64,000 nucleotides of DNA from Selaginella tamariscina (GCA_003024785.1 PUQB01000382.1:178237-242236), one strand, 5' to 3'. Shown: positions 38,215 through 50,098, numbered from the stretch's first letter. Program-made: numbers and translations. Notes: a model not told the origin generated them from the letters alone.

Positions 38215-38700
38215 TATTATTTACATCATGTTTTACAATTTCTCTCTTAATTTTCATTATGCATAAGTCCATTTATAACATGTACACACACACATGCAAC
38301 TAATGAATTTTAATTTTTATAAATTTAATAAAACCTAAAGTAAAATTTAGTAAATAAATTTTAAATGTAAATTTAAAAAAAATTATATAAAAATTGACCT
38401 TAATAATAATAAATTATCTAAGTTATTAATGAATACCATAATTAATTTAGCACCCTAAATCTTGGTAATATTGATTATTGGATTGGAACATATTATTAAA
38501 ATATCATTCCAATTTTAAAAATTTAAAATATTAAAAGAAAATAATTAAATATAAGTTTAGTGACTATGAAGTTGGACAAATTGAAGTTTGAATTACAAAT
38601 TTAAATTTAAATTAAATTGAAAAATGCATACACATGTGTGTGATAATATCATTGTGCAAGGATTAAAAAATAAAAACACACATTTCCTAGTATTTTAAAA
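38215..38700. repeat. Inverted partner of 12,580-13,090
   Basis: See the partner entry. Here it adjoins the end of a fossil methyltransferase copy. Confidence 0.55.
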
Positions 38701-38789
38701 GAAAATTAAATATATCTTATTTTATCTTATGTAAGGATTTTACGGAATATACCTTGAGTATATTCTAAGGTATATATTGAAACCATATA

Positions 38790-39240
38790 TGTATGTTAAA
38801 TAGGATGTCACGAGACCAAAGACCAAAGGTTACTAAATATGGCTGCATCCATACCTTGCCCTAATTAACAAGGAAAGAGTCACAAGTGTAGACACAACAA
38901 TTATTTGGTGTCCTAGCAAAAAAACTCAGAATATAACTGGGTATAATCCTTGTCTTCAGTTCAATTCTTTGTCAGGAGCAACCACAAAAGATCCACATGT
39001 CTAAATTGAGCACTTTCACGTGGGTACGGAGGCTGTGGATGTGGTAAATAGCGTGGACGTGATATACAATGTTTTGAGTGTAGGGATTTGGACACTTGGT
39101 TGTTGAATGTGCCAATCGTCAACATATAACTCATCAAGGGTACAAAACATGGAAGTTATAATTCCTCTAGTGAATATATTAAATCCTTTGATGCACGTTG
39201 TAACTAAAGTGGGCATGATACGTGAAAATGGGAATATAAA
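38790..39240 (+). mobile_element. Relic of a retrotransposon gag zinc knuckle
   Basis: Near 39,060-39,125 the plus strand encodes a CCHC knuckle (QCFECRD, then in the next frame GHLVVECANRQ), that is C-x2-C-x4-H-x4-C split by one frame change. The rest of the stretch is more complex than the surrounding AT-rich DNA but broken. A gag fragment of a copia- or gypsy-type element is the simplest reading. Confidence 0.42.
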
Positions 39241-39460
39241 ATAAATTATAATTAATACTTAAGTTTTAATTATTAATTAATCATTTAATTAATATGTAAT
39301 TAAGCCTTAAATATTAATTAATTAATTAATTAATCCTTCAATAACCTTACTTAGTTAGGAATATTCCTAAAATATCTTAGAATATTCATATTATTTTAAA
39401 AATAGTTTACAATAATTAAGAAATACTATCAAACATAATTACAAATGAAATCATTTCCTT

Positions 39461-40396
39461 TCAACATGTTAATTTATTTATAAATACTTTCTTCCTAACC
39501 ATACAGAGAAATCTCCTCATTTTGTCTAAATCATCACTCTCCGGATTAATCAAATCATTTTGGTTAATATCTTGATGTTGTTGCCGCCACTTAACACTCT
39601 CACGAATGCAATTGGGAGTTGCCATCCTTGTTAATACATAAGATGTAATAAGACCAGGTTTGCATAAAGGCTCATCTAAAAATTGACGTTCCTTAAGAAT
39701 AATATTATAAAGCGCCCGGTTGCTATCCTTCATTTTATAAAACTCAAATCACGAGAAAGAAAAGCTTTAGGAAATGTTTGATACGGTGGATACTGCTCAC
39801 AAAAGTTTTCGAGATTCTTCTTTCTGAGGCACGTATCCAAGTAATTCACTAGCTCATTCATAATATCAGTATCAGAAATGGATCGAAAGTGATTGGATGA
39901 ATACAAGGTTGAGCATAGCCTTCTAAGGAGAGTCGTTTACCACTAAGATATGTGCATTCTTCATTATCCTTAAGCGACTGATCTCCCCATGAAGCCCAAT
40001 TAATATTTCATTCTTGAAGAAGTATGGCTTACTTTCCTTTTTTATATTGTGAAATTCGAGAGGTTTATAACACATTCACTGGTCACTTTATGAATCACCT
40101 CTTCTGCAACACTACAATGTTTCTTAACAAATTTAACATCGGTGTTAAGTTGTGAATCTGCATGCATGACCAAATCCCACAAGCGCACCCATCTCCTTAA
40201 GTTTTTTAAAGAAACGATCCAATCCTGGACGAAAAATAATATCATATCGAAATTTACCATGACAAGGAATGAAATCTGCTTGTTTGATTTCTTTTTTCCT
40301 ATCCTCGGGCCTTTGTCGATGAAGCAGAACACATTGACATCCAACAACACAATATGGCCATGAATAATGAGAAGGAAAACTAGTCCATGTCACCAA
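39461..40396 (-). pseudogene. FCP1/NIF-homology (HAD phosphatase-like) gene relic
   Basis: Minus-strand frames in sequence: FRYDIIFRPGLDRFFKKLKE (about 40,260-40,190), then after a frame change ADSQLNTDVKFVKKHCSVAE, then about 39,990-39,740 a segment with DQSLKDNEEC, LSGKRLSLEGYA and, after another change, DTDIMNELVNYLDTCL. The order RPGLxxFLxxL, NTD..V, KDL-like, then D..L..L..YL resembles FCP1/SCP-type phosphatase domains. The DxDxT catalytic motif would lie upstream and is not seen. The frame at 39,461-39,733 continues it as a C-terminal tail. Frameshifts at three or more places; a relic or a badly spliced reading. The family call is tentative. Confidence 0.42.
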
Positions 40397-40399
40397 TGT

Positions 40400-41245
40400 A
40401 ATAAAGGGATTGTATGATGGGTTTTACAACCTCTATGTTTTCGTGGTGTGGTGTTACAGAGTGTGGTTGGGTCACTCAAGAAGTAACATGTGATCTTTTT
40501 TTTTGAAGGTTTTGTGTGTGATTATTCAGTATCAATTCTTCTCGATTTTGGGTTGGTCATTTTGTCCATTTGACATTCTTAATACATAGTACTCTTTTTC
40601 GATGAAACCTACTTAACAAACTCTTCAAATATTGTATTAAGATAATAAGTCTCTTCCGAGGCTTGTTATACCTTTATTTGGCTAAGGCATTACCTCTTGG
40701 GTCGTGCCTTACTAATTGTATGATGTGATTGTGAATTTTAATTGAATGTGTGCTGAGGTGTGTGGACTTCAATATGGGGAGGTCTTCATTCTTGGTTACT
40801 CCCCTTTACAAGCACAATTTATAATACAATTTAGAATTTAGAATTTGTACATATCTTTAGTCTATTGCAGATGTGGTCTTTTCTCCTAATCTGTTTCTAA
40901 AATGTCGTTAAAAGGATATAGAAAAGCTTCTTTGTCGGTTCCCAGATCTACAACAGCAGTGATGGTTGGAAGATTGCAGTTAACAATCGCCATGGGAGCT
41001 CATGTTTAATAGCCTTATGACATGATTAGAATTATTATAAAACTATGAATATAAGTTATGTTAAAAATTATTACAATTTAAAAAATTTCAGATAAGTTCA
41101 AACAAAAGTGTATTAATATTAGCACATCAAAACCAATAGGCTTGTCTTTTTAATATTCATTTAATGCTGAATTAATTAAGGTTAATTATGTTAAGTTATT
41201 TGTGACTAAATGTTTTTGACTAGATTTGAGTGATTCTTCAAACGA
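40400..41245. other. Spacer of mixed composition, nothing recognised
   Basis: Less AT-rich than average (40,430-40,990), probably more decayed coding or element sequence linked to the phosphatase relic, but no motif could be named. Confidence 0.4.
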
Positions 41246-41249
41246 GTTA

Positions 41250-41460
41250 TCTACTTTAGTGATTCTTCAAATGACTTTTTTACTTCATATTCTAGATCCA
41301 AAATTTTATATATGTCTATTTCATATGTAAAGTTAATTTTAATCTCATTTGAAAAGAAAAAAAAAAAGAACTTTTTTAATTTGTTATATAATAATTGGGC
41401 TTTTACACATACTGAAGAATACGAAGGTAACATGATTAAAATAACAATGATACACACTAA
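41250..41460. repeat. Dispersed repeat shared with 62,390-62,580
   Basis: 'TTATATAATAATTGGGCTTTTACACATA' and the following ACACTAAATA block match 62,480-62,560 in direct orientation. A neighbouring block (41,475-41,530, 'CTTAGTCTAAGTTGAGAGTT') is the reverse of 9030-9090. Confidence 0.6.
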
Positions 41461-41529
41461 ATACCTCTTTGAGTACTTAGTCTAAGTTGAGAGTTAATTT
41501 ACCTACTATACAAAATTAGTAATTAAATA

Positions 41530-42110
41530 TTTTAAAATATTATTAAATTTTTTCTACCTTATAATTACGTTCTTTAATTATAAAATTAAATCTCTAACGT
41601 AATACACAATCTAGGTGAATAATTTGGTTTACCAGGACTAAGGTACATAAATAGAACCACAAGTAAACATGGCCATTCCAACTGTTAGTTTTTATAATCT
41701 TCCTTAATCATAATTAATTAAGTTAATTATTTAAATGATTTTATATGCATATAAAGAATATAAATTCAAGGTGAATGCATTTCATTTATATACATGATAT
41801 GCTATATATAATTGCTTTTCTAAATACATGTTTTTTCCTTGGTTTTTAATATTTACCAATTAATTAAATTTTAATTAATTACCATTAATATAAAAAAGGA
41901 AAAGATTAAACATTAACAGCTTAAAATTTATCTATTGTAAGGTTGTCCATTAAGTATATCTATAACAAGAATTAATTAATATTAATAGTGTAATTAACTT
42001 AATTAATTATGATTAATAAAATAGTACTACTACTATGTTATTATTAACAAGAAAAATGACGAGTTTAAGACTTCAACTAATATTTAAACAGCATAAAATA
42101 TTATGTAAAA
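41530..42110. other. AT-rich spacer upstream of copy C
   Basis: The last 130 bp (from about 41,985: AATTAACTTAATTAATTATG, then AATATTTAAACAGCAT) matches the flank of the other copies and leads into the conserved promoter block. Nothing else seen. Confidence 0.45.
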
Positions 42111-42173
42111 GAAAAAAAAAGAAAAAGGCGAAGGGTCCCTTATACTTAATCTCCCGCATTTTAAAGCAGACAT

Positions 42174-42252
42174 TTTGGCGCTCAAAACGAACGGATTGGA
42201 TAAAGCCACATTTCTTATTAAGCAGCATCAGCGGTTCTTATTAAGCCACGTG
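42174..42252 (+). promoter_or_regulatory. E2F-like site and G-box upstream of copy C
   Basis: TTTGGCGC at 42,174-42,181 and CACGTG at 42,247-42,252, 124 and 51 bp before the ATG. Although copy C is clearly more diverged from A, B and D, this pair and the spacing are kept. Confidence 0.5.
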
Positions 42253-42297
42253 GAGGTTAGAATCGTGAACAGACTGCAGGGGTTGGAGCGTTGCGAG

Positions 42298-44286
42298 ATG
42301 GACGACAAGGGCAAAGGCAAGCGGCTATTAGAAGCCAACACTGGCATGGAATTCGTCAGCTCATCACGCCAGGTAAGTACCCAGTATTCTGAATTAATCA
42401 ATTCTCCCTGTTTTCTAAGAAGAAAAATGATATCTCATCCGCATTTTCTCGCCATAATCTTTGATGGGTTTTCAAAATTCACTGCAGAAACCCAGGAAAG
42501 CACCAAGATCGATTGAGGCGCTGGAGACTCGTGTATGTGCGTGTGCGTGTGTGTGTCCATACGTCCGTGTGTTGTCATACACAAGGAATTCGATCTCTTC
42601 CTGTCCGCAAGGGGGTCTACCTCTACCCATGCTTTAAATGCTGTAACTAAACATGAATACATAAACACATATTGGTCGTCCTTCCCTCGAAAGTGCCTAT
42701 CTCAAGGAATAACGTGGATTGTGTGCAGGAGGAAGAGGTAGAAGAAGAATTGGAAACTGATGAGGAAGAAGAAGAAGTGGAGAAGAAAGAAACAGTCCAT
42801 TACTCCCAGGTACACAATTACTCCCAGGTTCACACATACACATACACATATGAAGTGAGAAAAGAAGAGGAAGTAAAAGAAATGAGTTATAAACACACAC
42901 ACACACACAAAGTCCATGTTGTCTGTTTCACGTCTAGAAATTACTCTGACTACGCTGAATTTATGCAGGAAAAAGAAGAAGCGCAGGGATGCTATAAGGT
43001 AAACACATACACACACACACATGTACTCAAGCATAGTAGTGTAATTGATACATTTTAGAGAACTGTTTTCAATGAGGAAAGAATTCACATATTTGATACA
43101 AATGACTTTGAGGATGACCCTAGTGATGACGAGCACTTGGGGGACATTACGACACTGTAGAATTGCGTGAAATGGAATTTCACGGCTCATCTATGGTGGA
43201 CGGAGGTACACATGTGCAATTACTTCAAGGAAAAATGCTGATACAATTTTGTTTGATTATGTTAGAATTACAGCTTCATAAGCTTAAGAACAGTTACCAG
43301 AGAGCATTTGTAGTCGCCTTGATGATGGGCCTTCCCTCTCCTCTCAAGTCCAAAGTAAGTGTGTGCATGCATTTTTGTGTGGATATATGAACATGCTATA
43401 TGTATATGAAACTTGTGGACATATATTTAACATTTCAATATATTTTTGTATAGCGGGTTTTGCTTATTGGACTGGAGCGGGTTTATTAGCGACATTTCTT
43501 CATCGCTACTTGCACATGGAAATACATGTCGTCGAATTGAATTCCGTTGTTCTGCAAGCTGCAAAAGCAGCATTTGAATTTGATGACGAAGCCATCCGTG
43601 TAAGTCCGTGTGCACATACACACGCTGCAGTGTATCACGTAGTTTCTGACATGGTGTTGGGTCTGTTTAGTGTACTATCGCAGACGGATTGTCTTTTGTG
43701 GAAAGTTACGAAGGGGAGAAATTTGATTGTATTATCGTTGATATCAGTGATGTTATTGGAACAAGGTAAAATAACAATACTTAAGAATAATATTTGATGT
43801 ATTATTTAAAAAATGCAGGTTTCTTGAGAGGTCTTTCTTGGCTCGCACACGGGATATGCTGCAAGATTATGGTATGAACTAGAAACTTTGTTATATGTGT
43901 GTGTGTACACACCTTTATTTTGTCATACTTGTAGGTCTCATGATTATGAATGTTGAAACTCCGAAAGTGGAAGAATCACTACAGAAGATTGAGGAGGTAA
44001 ACATGTATATATATATATAATATATATAATTAAAAATATGTTTTAAAAGGTGTACAAGGTGTATTACACGGTTGACGTGAACAACAATATTATTGTTGGA
44101 TACAAAGACGGAGAAATCACAGCTAAGGAATTTAAAACACAAATGGAGAAGAGATATGCAGCAAACCGGAAAGCAATAGAGATTATTCGAGGACAAGACC
44201 AGTCCAACTGGTCTGACTTTGACGTAGTTGATGATGGTGCGTCAGATGAGAGACACAAATATATGTGTGAGGTTTTTAATTCATAA
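42298..44286 (+). pseudogene. METTL13-C-like methyltransferase, copy C (two frameshifts)
   Basis: The most diverged well-preserved copy. Exons: 42,298-42,372; 42,488-42,532 (KPRKAPRSIEALETR); 42,729-42,809 (acidic); 42,969-42,998 (EKEEAQGCYK); 43,059-43,205; 43,266-43,354; 43,454-43,599; 43,671-43,765; 43,819-43,871; 43,935-43,996; 44,050-44,286. The exon 3 of copies A, B and D is not found. The methyltransferase core is readable: IGL and LLATFLHRYL, VVELNSVVL, IADGLSFVESYEGEKF and IIVDISDVIGTR. Exon 11 ends at TAA with a C-terminus different from the other copies. Exon 5 changes frame between PSDDE and VELREM; exon 7 is 146 nt instead of 147, with CTGGAGCG where CTGGGAGCG is needed, inside the SAM glycine loop. 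Both could be single-base assembly errors; otherwise the copy is dead. It lies tail-to-tail with the F-box gene, 153 bp apart. Confidence 0.78.
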
Positions 44287-44439
44287 TAATAAAGAAAAAC
44301 ATTGTAGTGTTAAAATCAAAGAAACAATGGAGAGTCACCACTTGTTACCACATAGGTTTCCTTGGCAAAGAATCCCTCTGAGACAATATGCATGTCAAAT
44401 TATATATATATCTAGATCTCTCTCACAGACACACACATA

Positions 44440-45587
44440 TTACTTACTGAGAAGTGAATCCTTGGGAATGCATTGAGAAACCTTCCAGCGATCGTCCGTT
44501 TCCGAATAAATCACAATACTATCTTGTCTAGGTTCATTCAAACTCATGTTTCCCAAATAAACAATTTTACCACCTTCATCGCGTTTCCACAATCTCTCTC
44601 TTGATCTTGACCACACATGAAGGCCATCTGCAGCATGCTGCATATCTTACATAAGTAACACACACACACACACACACACACAACTCACCCATAATACTTG
44701 AGGCTCTCCTTTCACAAAAGATCGTTCTTTCGGAGCATACACCAAGTGTTCACAGTTTTTCCACCATGGAACATCCTTCAAATCAAAGTAGTGTCCCTCA
44801 ATAACAATCTCAACGAGTGAATGAGAAGGGCCATGCTTTCGTTCCCTGAATAAAAAATAAGCCAGAAGTTTATCATTCATTGTTGACAAATACATGCGTC
44901 GTGCAAGCTTCAGAATATTATCTGCTTTAGATCCAACAATTTCCAATTGGTTCCATGAATTATTCTCCATGTCATATCTAAATAGGAAGTGTGTATTTTT
45001 GTAATGCCTATTGAGGAAAAAAGTATTGCGAAACCATACACAATGATTTCCACATTTTGTGTACCAATCGTGATCCATAAAATCAAATTCTCTTTTGATG
45101 CCGTCGTGAAGATTATAGATAAAGCTTGTGCGTTTGTTATTGAGGACAATTGTCACTTTTTCTGATGACTCATCATAGCCCAGTGCAAAGCTACTTGGAC
45201 ACATATGCCACATTGTATTGTCGTAGAGTAGGGGGTACCAAACGTCTTTCAAAGGGTTGTATGTCATTACTATCAGGTGTGTACTTGAGAAGCATAAAAT
45301 AACGAGTCCTTTTAAAACTTGTATGCTCGTGAACCTTGTGAAGAAAGATTCAGTGACTTTATCCACTATATAGTTTGGAACATCTCTCCAAATTTGTTCA
45401 CTAGTTGCCACGTCATAAAGCCACAGCGACTTGCCCCGCAACCGAGTTTGCCCCTTTTATGTTTTAAATAATTATCTATCTCATCTTTCCAACTACGACA
45501 CACACAACGGAAACATAGTACATCTCTATCAACTACATAATCTTGGATGGTTGTGATAATATCTGAACCTCTTTTCTTTTTTTCCAT
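44440..45587 (-). CDS. F-box / kelch-like protein, one apparent frameshift
   Basis: ATG at 45,585-45,587. The N-terminus IITTIQDYVVDRDVLCFRCV followed by CRSWKDEI is an F-box, the SKP1-binding part of SCF ubiquitin ligases. After about 45 residues the frame moves by one near 45,435 (KRGKLG in one frame, RLRGKSLWLYDVATSEQIW in the next). The following frame is open for about 250 residues with kelch-type beta-propeller features (SLWLYDVATSEQIW, LIVMTYNPLKDVWYPLLY, FLFRYDMENNSWNQLEIVG). A GTGAGT donor (44,683-44,688) joins exon 2 (44,440-44,637, HAADGLHVWSRSRERLW... to TAA). Such proteins recognise ubiquitination targets; no substrate can be inferred. The long second frame suggests recent function, so the single shift may be an error or a very young lesion. 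A fossil of the same gene lies at 24.9-25.4 kb. Confidence 0.7.
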
Positions 45588-45854
45588 TTTAAGAACCTTT
45601 TAGGGTTTTTTTATTAATGATATAAAAATATGTATAAGAAACATTCTATGGAATATACTACAATATGCCATAAAGAATATTTTTTATGTTTCTAATAATT
45701 TTAATTTATAATGTATATATGGGTGTGAACCTTGAAGTAATTATGTTATGTGTGTGTGTGAGTGCACTTGTGTATATGTAAGAGAGAGTGTGTAAGTGCA
45801 CTTATATATGTGTAACAATTAGTTATAAAAGAGCTAAAATTAATAATTAATATA

Positions 45855-46075
45855 ATATATTAATTGTTATTCTTAATCATTATTAATTTATGCTTTGTTT
45901 TTATAATGTATACACACAATTACATAAATCATTTAATTATAAAAACCAAATGCAAATCATAAAACAATGAGTTTTAGTTCTACTACATATATATTCATAT
46001 ACAAGTAATGATAGAAAAATATTGTTAATAGATTTGGCCCTAGATTAATATATAAGAAATGCTATAAAAAATCTT
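45855..46075 (-). pseudogene. Fossil methyltransferase exons 8 and 7 in the right arm
   Basis: Mirror of 36,640-36,910: 'AATGAGTTTTAGTTCTACTA' and 'AATATTGTTAATAGATTTGG' (45,966-46,034) follow exon 7 in reverse. The exon 8 part is shorter here than in the left arm because the GAAATTTCATTTT block is missing. Confidence 0.45.
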
Positions 46076-46964
46076 AAAATGTTATATAAGAACATATTGT
46101 ATTATTAACATAACATGTAAATATGCACGATCACTTAAATAAATAAGATTTAATACGAGAGTGTGGTTTAAAAAGAATTAAAACTTACACTCTTGTATTA
46201 ATTTCATAAAAGTGTAACTTTGAGTATAGAATTATACAAGAATAATGAAAGTAAGTTAGTTCTTTTTAAAATTTAATTTTTATTTTTATATATATAAAAA
46301 AAACTATATTTATTGTATTAATACTCGTTTCTTTAACATTTTTCAATAAATTAACTCTAATATCTATTGTTACATAATTTAATACTCTAGAATTAAAAGA
46401 GAATTCAAGATAAAATCAAATGTTTTAATTAAAGATTTATAGAGTTTCTTGTTATAATATGTCTCCACTTAAAGAATATGTGTTAGTAATTCATAATCAT
46501 CAATATTAAAAATAGCAAGATCTAGTAGGTATTATATAGGTCTCACATGAATCACTATTGTCTTTCTAGGATTAATAACAAACTCTAAACTTTATGTATT
46601 TTATAAATACTCCTTAATCTTTATTAAATTTGAGAATTTATTTATTTTTAATAATCTTTTAAAATATTCTAATATGAATTATTTTAAGGTAATAATACTA
46701 AAAATATTCCATAAAATATTTAACATTCCAAAAATATAAACACATAGGAATACTTGGCTCAACTTCCCCTAGTTAGCACATTCATATATCTCATGCAAAC
46801 ATGCACACACTTTGGACTCTAAACAAAATTTAATAATATAACTTCTTGAAGAGATTTTTCTTGACTAGTACATGAAATATATTATAAAATTATGATATAA
46901 ATTACAAACATTGTTATATATAGAGATAAACCACATCTTTTATATTCGCATATTTATAAGTCTT

Positions 46965-47160
46965 ATGATTATGAATATTAAAACTTTGAAATACGAGGAA
47001 CCACTATAAAAGATCTGAGAGGTAGACATGTTATATGTATATGGATCAATATAATTAATTAAAAATATATTTTAAGGTGTTATACATTTGACTTAAGTAA
47101 TAACATTGTTGTTCGGCACAAGGACGAATTAACGATTAAGGAGTGTAATAAAATAAATGA
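46965..47160 (+). pseudogene. Fossil methyltransferase exons 10 and 11 in the right arm
   Basis: 'TTATGATTATGAATATTAAA' (46,964) is exon 10. 'AAGGTGTTATACATTTGACT' ... 'TTGTTGTTCGGCACAAGGAC' (47,073-47,126) is exon 11. Mirror of 35,560-35,740. Confidence 0.5.
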
Positions 47161-47293
47161 AAAAATATTTATAGCAAATCTCAGAGTAAGCAAGACTATT
47201 CAAGAAAACGAGGACGAGTTTGCAGAATGGAGCTTCACATCGGATTTAGAGAGTCCCGCATTGAGAAGACTAAAGTGTAAGCTTAATATTTAT

Positions 47294-47335
<42 letters not shown>

Positions 47336-47381
47336 CACACACACACACACACTCTCTCTCTCTCTCTCTCCACACACACAT
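47294..47381. repeat. (CT)n(CA)n(CT)n microsatellite
   Basis: A CT run, CA run, second CT run and second CA run. The left-arm counterpart (35,353-35,388) is a single, much shorter GT/GA tract, so this tract has expanded or duplicated since the arms separated. Confidence 0.85.
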
Positions 47382-47482
47382 CAATGGTTTTCACTACAAT
47401 GCCTGTGTGTATATAGAAACCTTTATATTCATTCTAGGTAATATGGCGTATATAGAAACATAGATCATCACGAATATGCCAC

Positions 47483-48349
47483 TTATATCCGTGTGACCCT
47501 CCTGGTCTCCTTGTGGAAACAAAGCCAGTCATAAGCATCAAACTCTGACCAGTTGACTTCATCTTGGCCGTCGGGCAAATTTTCTCTAAATCTCTCCTTC
47601 ATCTCCACAACCGTTGATTCTTCCTTACATCCAAAGGCCACGCTGTTGGTTATCTCGGGCGTGTAATACACCTTCTTGTACACCTTCAAAGCATTTTATA
47701 ACTTAGTAAATATATAAAACTATATATAATATATAGTTTACTCGTTCAATCTTCCTGATTGCTCTCTCAAACTCCGGCCATAATTATGACACCTACAAAT
47801 GTATGAAGTTTATTAATTAATATTACATTATGTTTAGGTGCAATAGTTATACCATCGTCTCGAAGGATTCTACGGGTGCCATTCAGAAAACGCTCTCCCA
47901 AAAAGCTGCATAATTGAGATAAGATATATGTGTGCATGCGCGTGCGTGCGCGTTGTTATGTACCTGATTTGAACGGCAACAGCGGTAATATCAACAATTA
48001 CGGAATGAAATTTCTCCCCTCGATAACTGTGGACAAAATCCAATCCATCTGCGATAATACACTAGACACCCAACAACTCCCTCATCAGACGTGTGGAGAA
48101 AAATGTATATACGTGTGTGTGTGCGTGCGTGTGAACTTACACGTATGGCTTGATCATCAAATTCAAATGCCGCTTTTGCAGCTTGCAGAACAACGGGGTT
48201 CAGTTCCACAACATGTACATCCATACGTAAGTAGCGATGAAGAAATGTCGCCAATAGACCTGCTCCCAGTCCAATAAGCAACACCCGCTGCAGAAAAACA
48301 TGTATGTTTGTACATAACCACGGATGAATGCGCATATATATGTATATGT

Positions 48350-48415
<66 letters not shown>

Positions 48416-50043
48416 ATATGCAAACACACTCACACTCACACGCCTACCTTGGACTCAAGTGGAGGGGAAAGGCCCATCATTAGAGCCGCTACAAATGCTC
48501 TTTGATAATAATCCTTAAGCTTCTCCAGCAGTAGTTCTACGAAAAAGATATATATAATGAAGGACACGCAGGCACGCATGCAAACACACCTCCATTCACG
48601 AGAACACAGCGTGCCTCCGTGTCGTCTGGTGAGCTGCTGAATACCATTTTACGCATCTCAACTCTTGCATTGTCATAGTCTTCCTCATCAGATACTTCGT
48701 CACTAAAGTCGGTCGTGTCTATGACGCGAACTCCATGGCGTTTAAAAACAACTTTGTTCACCATCAGAATACGCAGGAAATTCTGCAAACAAGACTACAA
48801 ATGTGATAATCACACCTTGGTTTTCGAATACGAAATTCTCTGAAAATTATTAAACTGCGAGTATCTATAAATTTTAAAAATGGAGTACGAGATTCTCTAA
48901 AAATAAATAAATTCAATTAATAATTTACGTTTTTATTCTTAATATGTGTTTAAAAATTATAGTGTATACATAGTTCTACTAGGTATAGTACACTAGTCTC
49001 ATACATATTACATGTGTAAACCACAGTTAGTATGTATCACTGCAAATGCACTGAAGCTTGCAATACAGATATATATATATATATATAAAATTTACAACAT
49101 TTATAGGATATTGAGATTATACGTTTGTCTTTTACAAGACCACGTGTTTCTTCAAACAAATATGAAGGTTTATATTTAACTTAATTAATTATAAAATTGT
49201 AAAGGAAGAAAAACACCATGATAATATAATTGTTACTGGGCTTATATAAAGTTCTAACATGGAATAATTTCTCCTCTTCTTCCTGTATGTGTATGTGTAA
49301 ACCTCGGATGAATTGTGTGTGTGTACGTGTGTGTACCTTAGATAAAGCAGCTGTTTCCTCTTCTTCTTCTCCTTCCTCATCTTTTTCCAATAATTCTTCT
49401 ACCTCTTCCTTCTCTTCTTCCTGCATACAATCCACATTATAAAATGAGATAGACACTTTCGAGGGAGTGCAGGGAAAGAAGACCAATCCTGAGCAATATA
49501 TGTATATATATTCATATTTTATTTTAAAAATTAAAAACTATCTAAAAACCCTGAGCTCTCTGAAGTTCTCCTATCGCTACACAACTAAAAGATAGGCAGT
49601 TTCAGAGATGCGTAGATTATGGGGAGACCCAACATATAGATTTATTTACTTAGTGTCCTCAGATACCTCTAGTGTCTCATATGCGTCTTCCGGATTTTCT
49701 ATTGCCTGCAAACGATTCACTTCAGTTACAGATCATTTGGAAAAGATCGAATTCATATACAGACAACACAATACATATAATAACAAACGCACACGCACAT
49801 ACACGAGTCTTTATATGGGCCTGCTCCTCGATCGATCTTTGTATTTTCTTGGGTTTCTGCAGAGAATTTTGAGAACCCATCAAAAATTATTGCGAGAAAA
49901 TGCGGATAAGATATCAGTTTTCTTAGAAAACGGGGAAAGATGATGAATTCAGAATACTGGGTACTTACTTGGCGTGATGAGATGCAGAATTCCATTCCAT
50001 TGTTGTCTTCTAATCGCCGCTTGCCTTTGCCCTTATCGTCCAT
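47483..50043 (-). pseudogene. METTL13-C-like methyltransferase, copy D (one frameshift, one in-frame loss)
   Basis: The least damaged copy of the A/B/D type. Exons in transcription order: 49,969-50,043; 49,803-49,856 (KPKKIQRSIEEQAHIKTR); 49,667-49,705; 49,337-49,420 (28 acidic codons); 48,590-48,782 (NFLRILMVNKVVFKRHGVRV...); 48,448-48,536; 48,141-48,287 (SAM motif I, LLIGLGAGLL); 47,964-48,061; 47,853-47,905; 47,742-47,792; 47,483-47,683 (...TRRVTRI, TAA). The full gene would encode about 370 residues: a charged N-terminus, then a single methyltransferase domain like the second domain of METTL13. Lesions against copies A and B: 12 bp missing in exon 8 (four codons before the donor, in frame) and 17 bp missing in exon 10 (51 nt against 68), which shifts the frame for the final beta-strands. 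Exons 1-7 are open. If exon 10 could be skipped or the deletion is an error, the gene would be near functional. Confidence 0.8.
48351..48417. repeat. (CT)n(TA)n tract in intron 6 of copy D
   Basis: Mirror of 34,286-34,352 in copy B, at the same intron position. Confidence 0.9.
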
Positions 50044-50098
50044 CTCGCAACGCTCCAACCCTGCAGTCTTGTTTCACGATCCTAAGGTTTTTAATCTC

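Noticed and set aside
45597..45615. Telomere-like TTTAGGG match
   Set aside because: A single TTTTAGGGTTTTTTT occurrence without tandem repetition.
49608..49943. Open frame beginning MRRLWGDPTYRF, found three times (19,301, 32,635 region on minus, 49,608)
   Set aside because: It runs antisense through exon 3, exon 2 and the introns of methyltransferase copies A, B and D. It recurs only because the locus is duplicated, and it differs in length and frame between copies.
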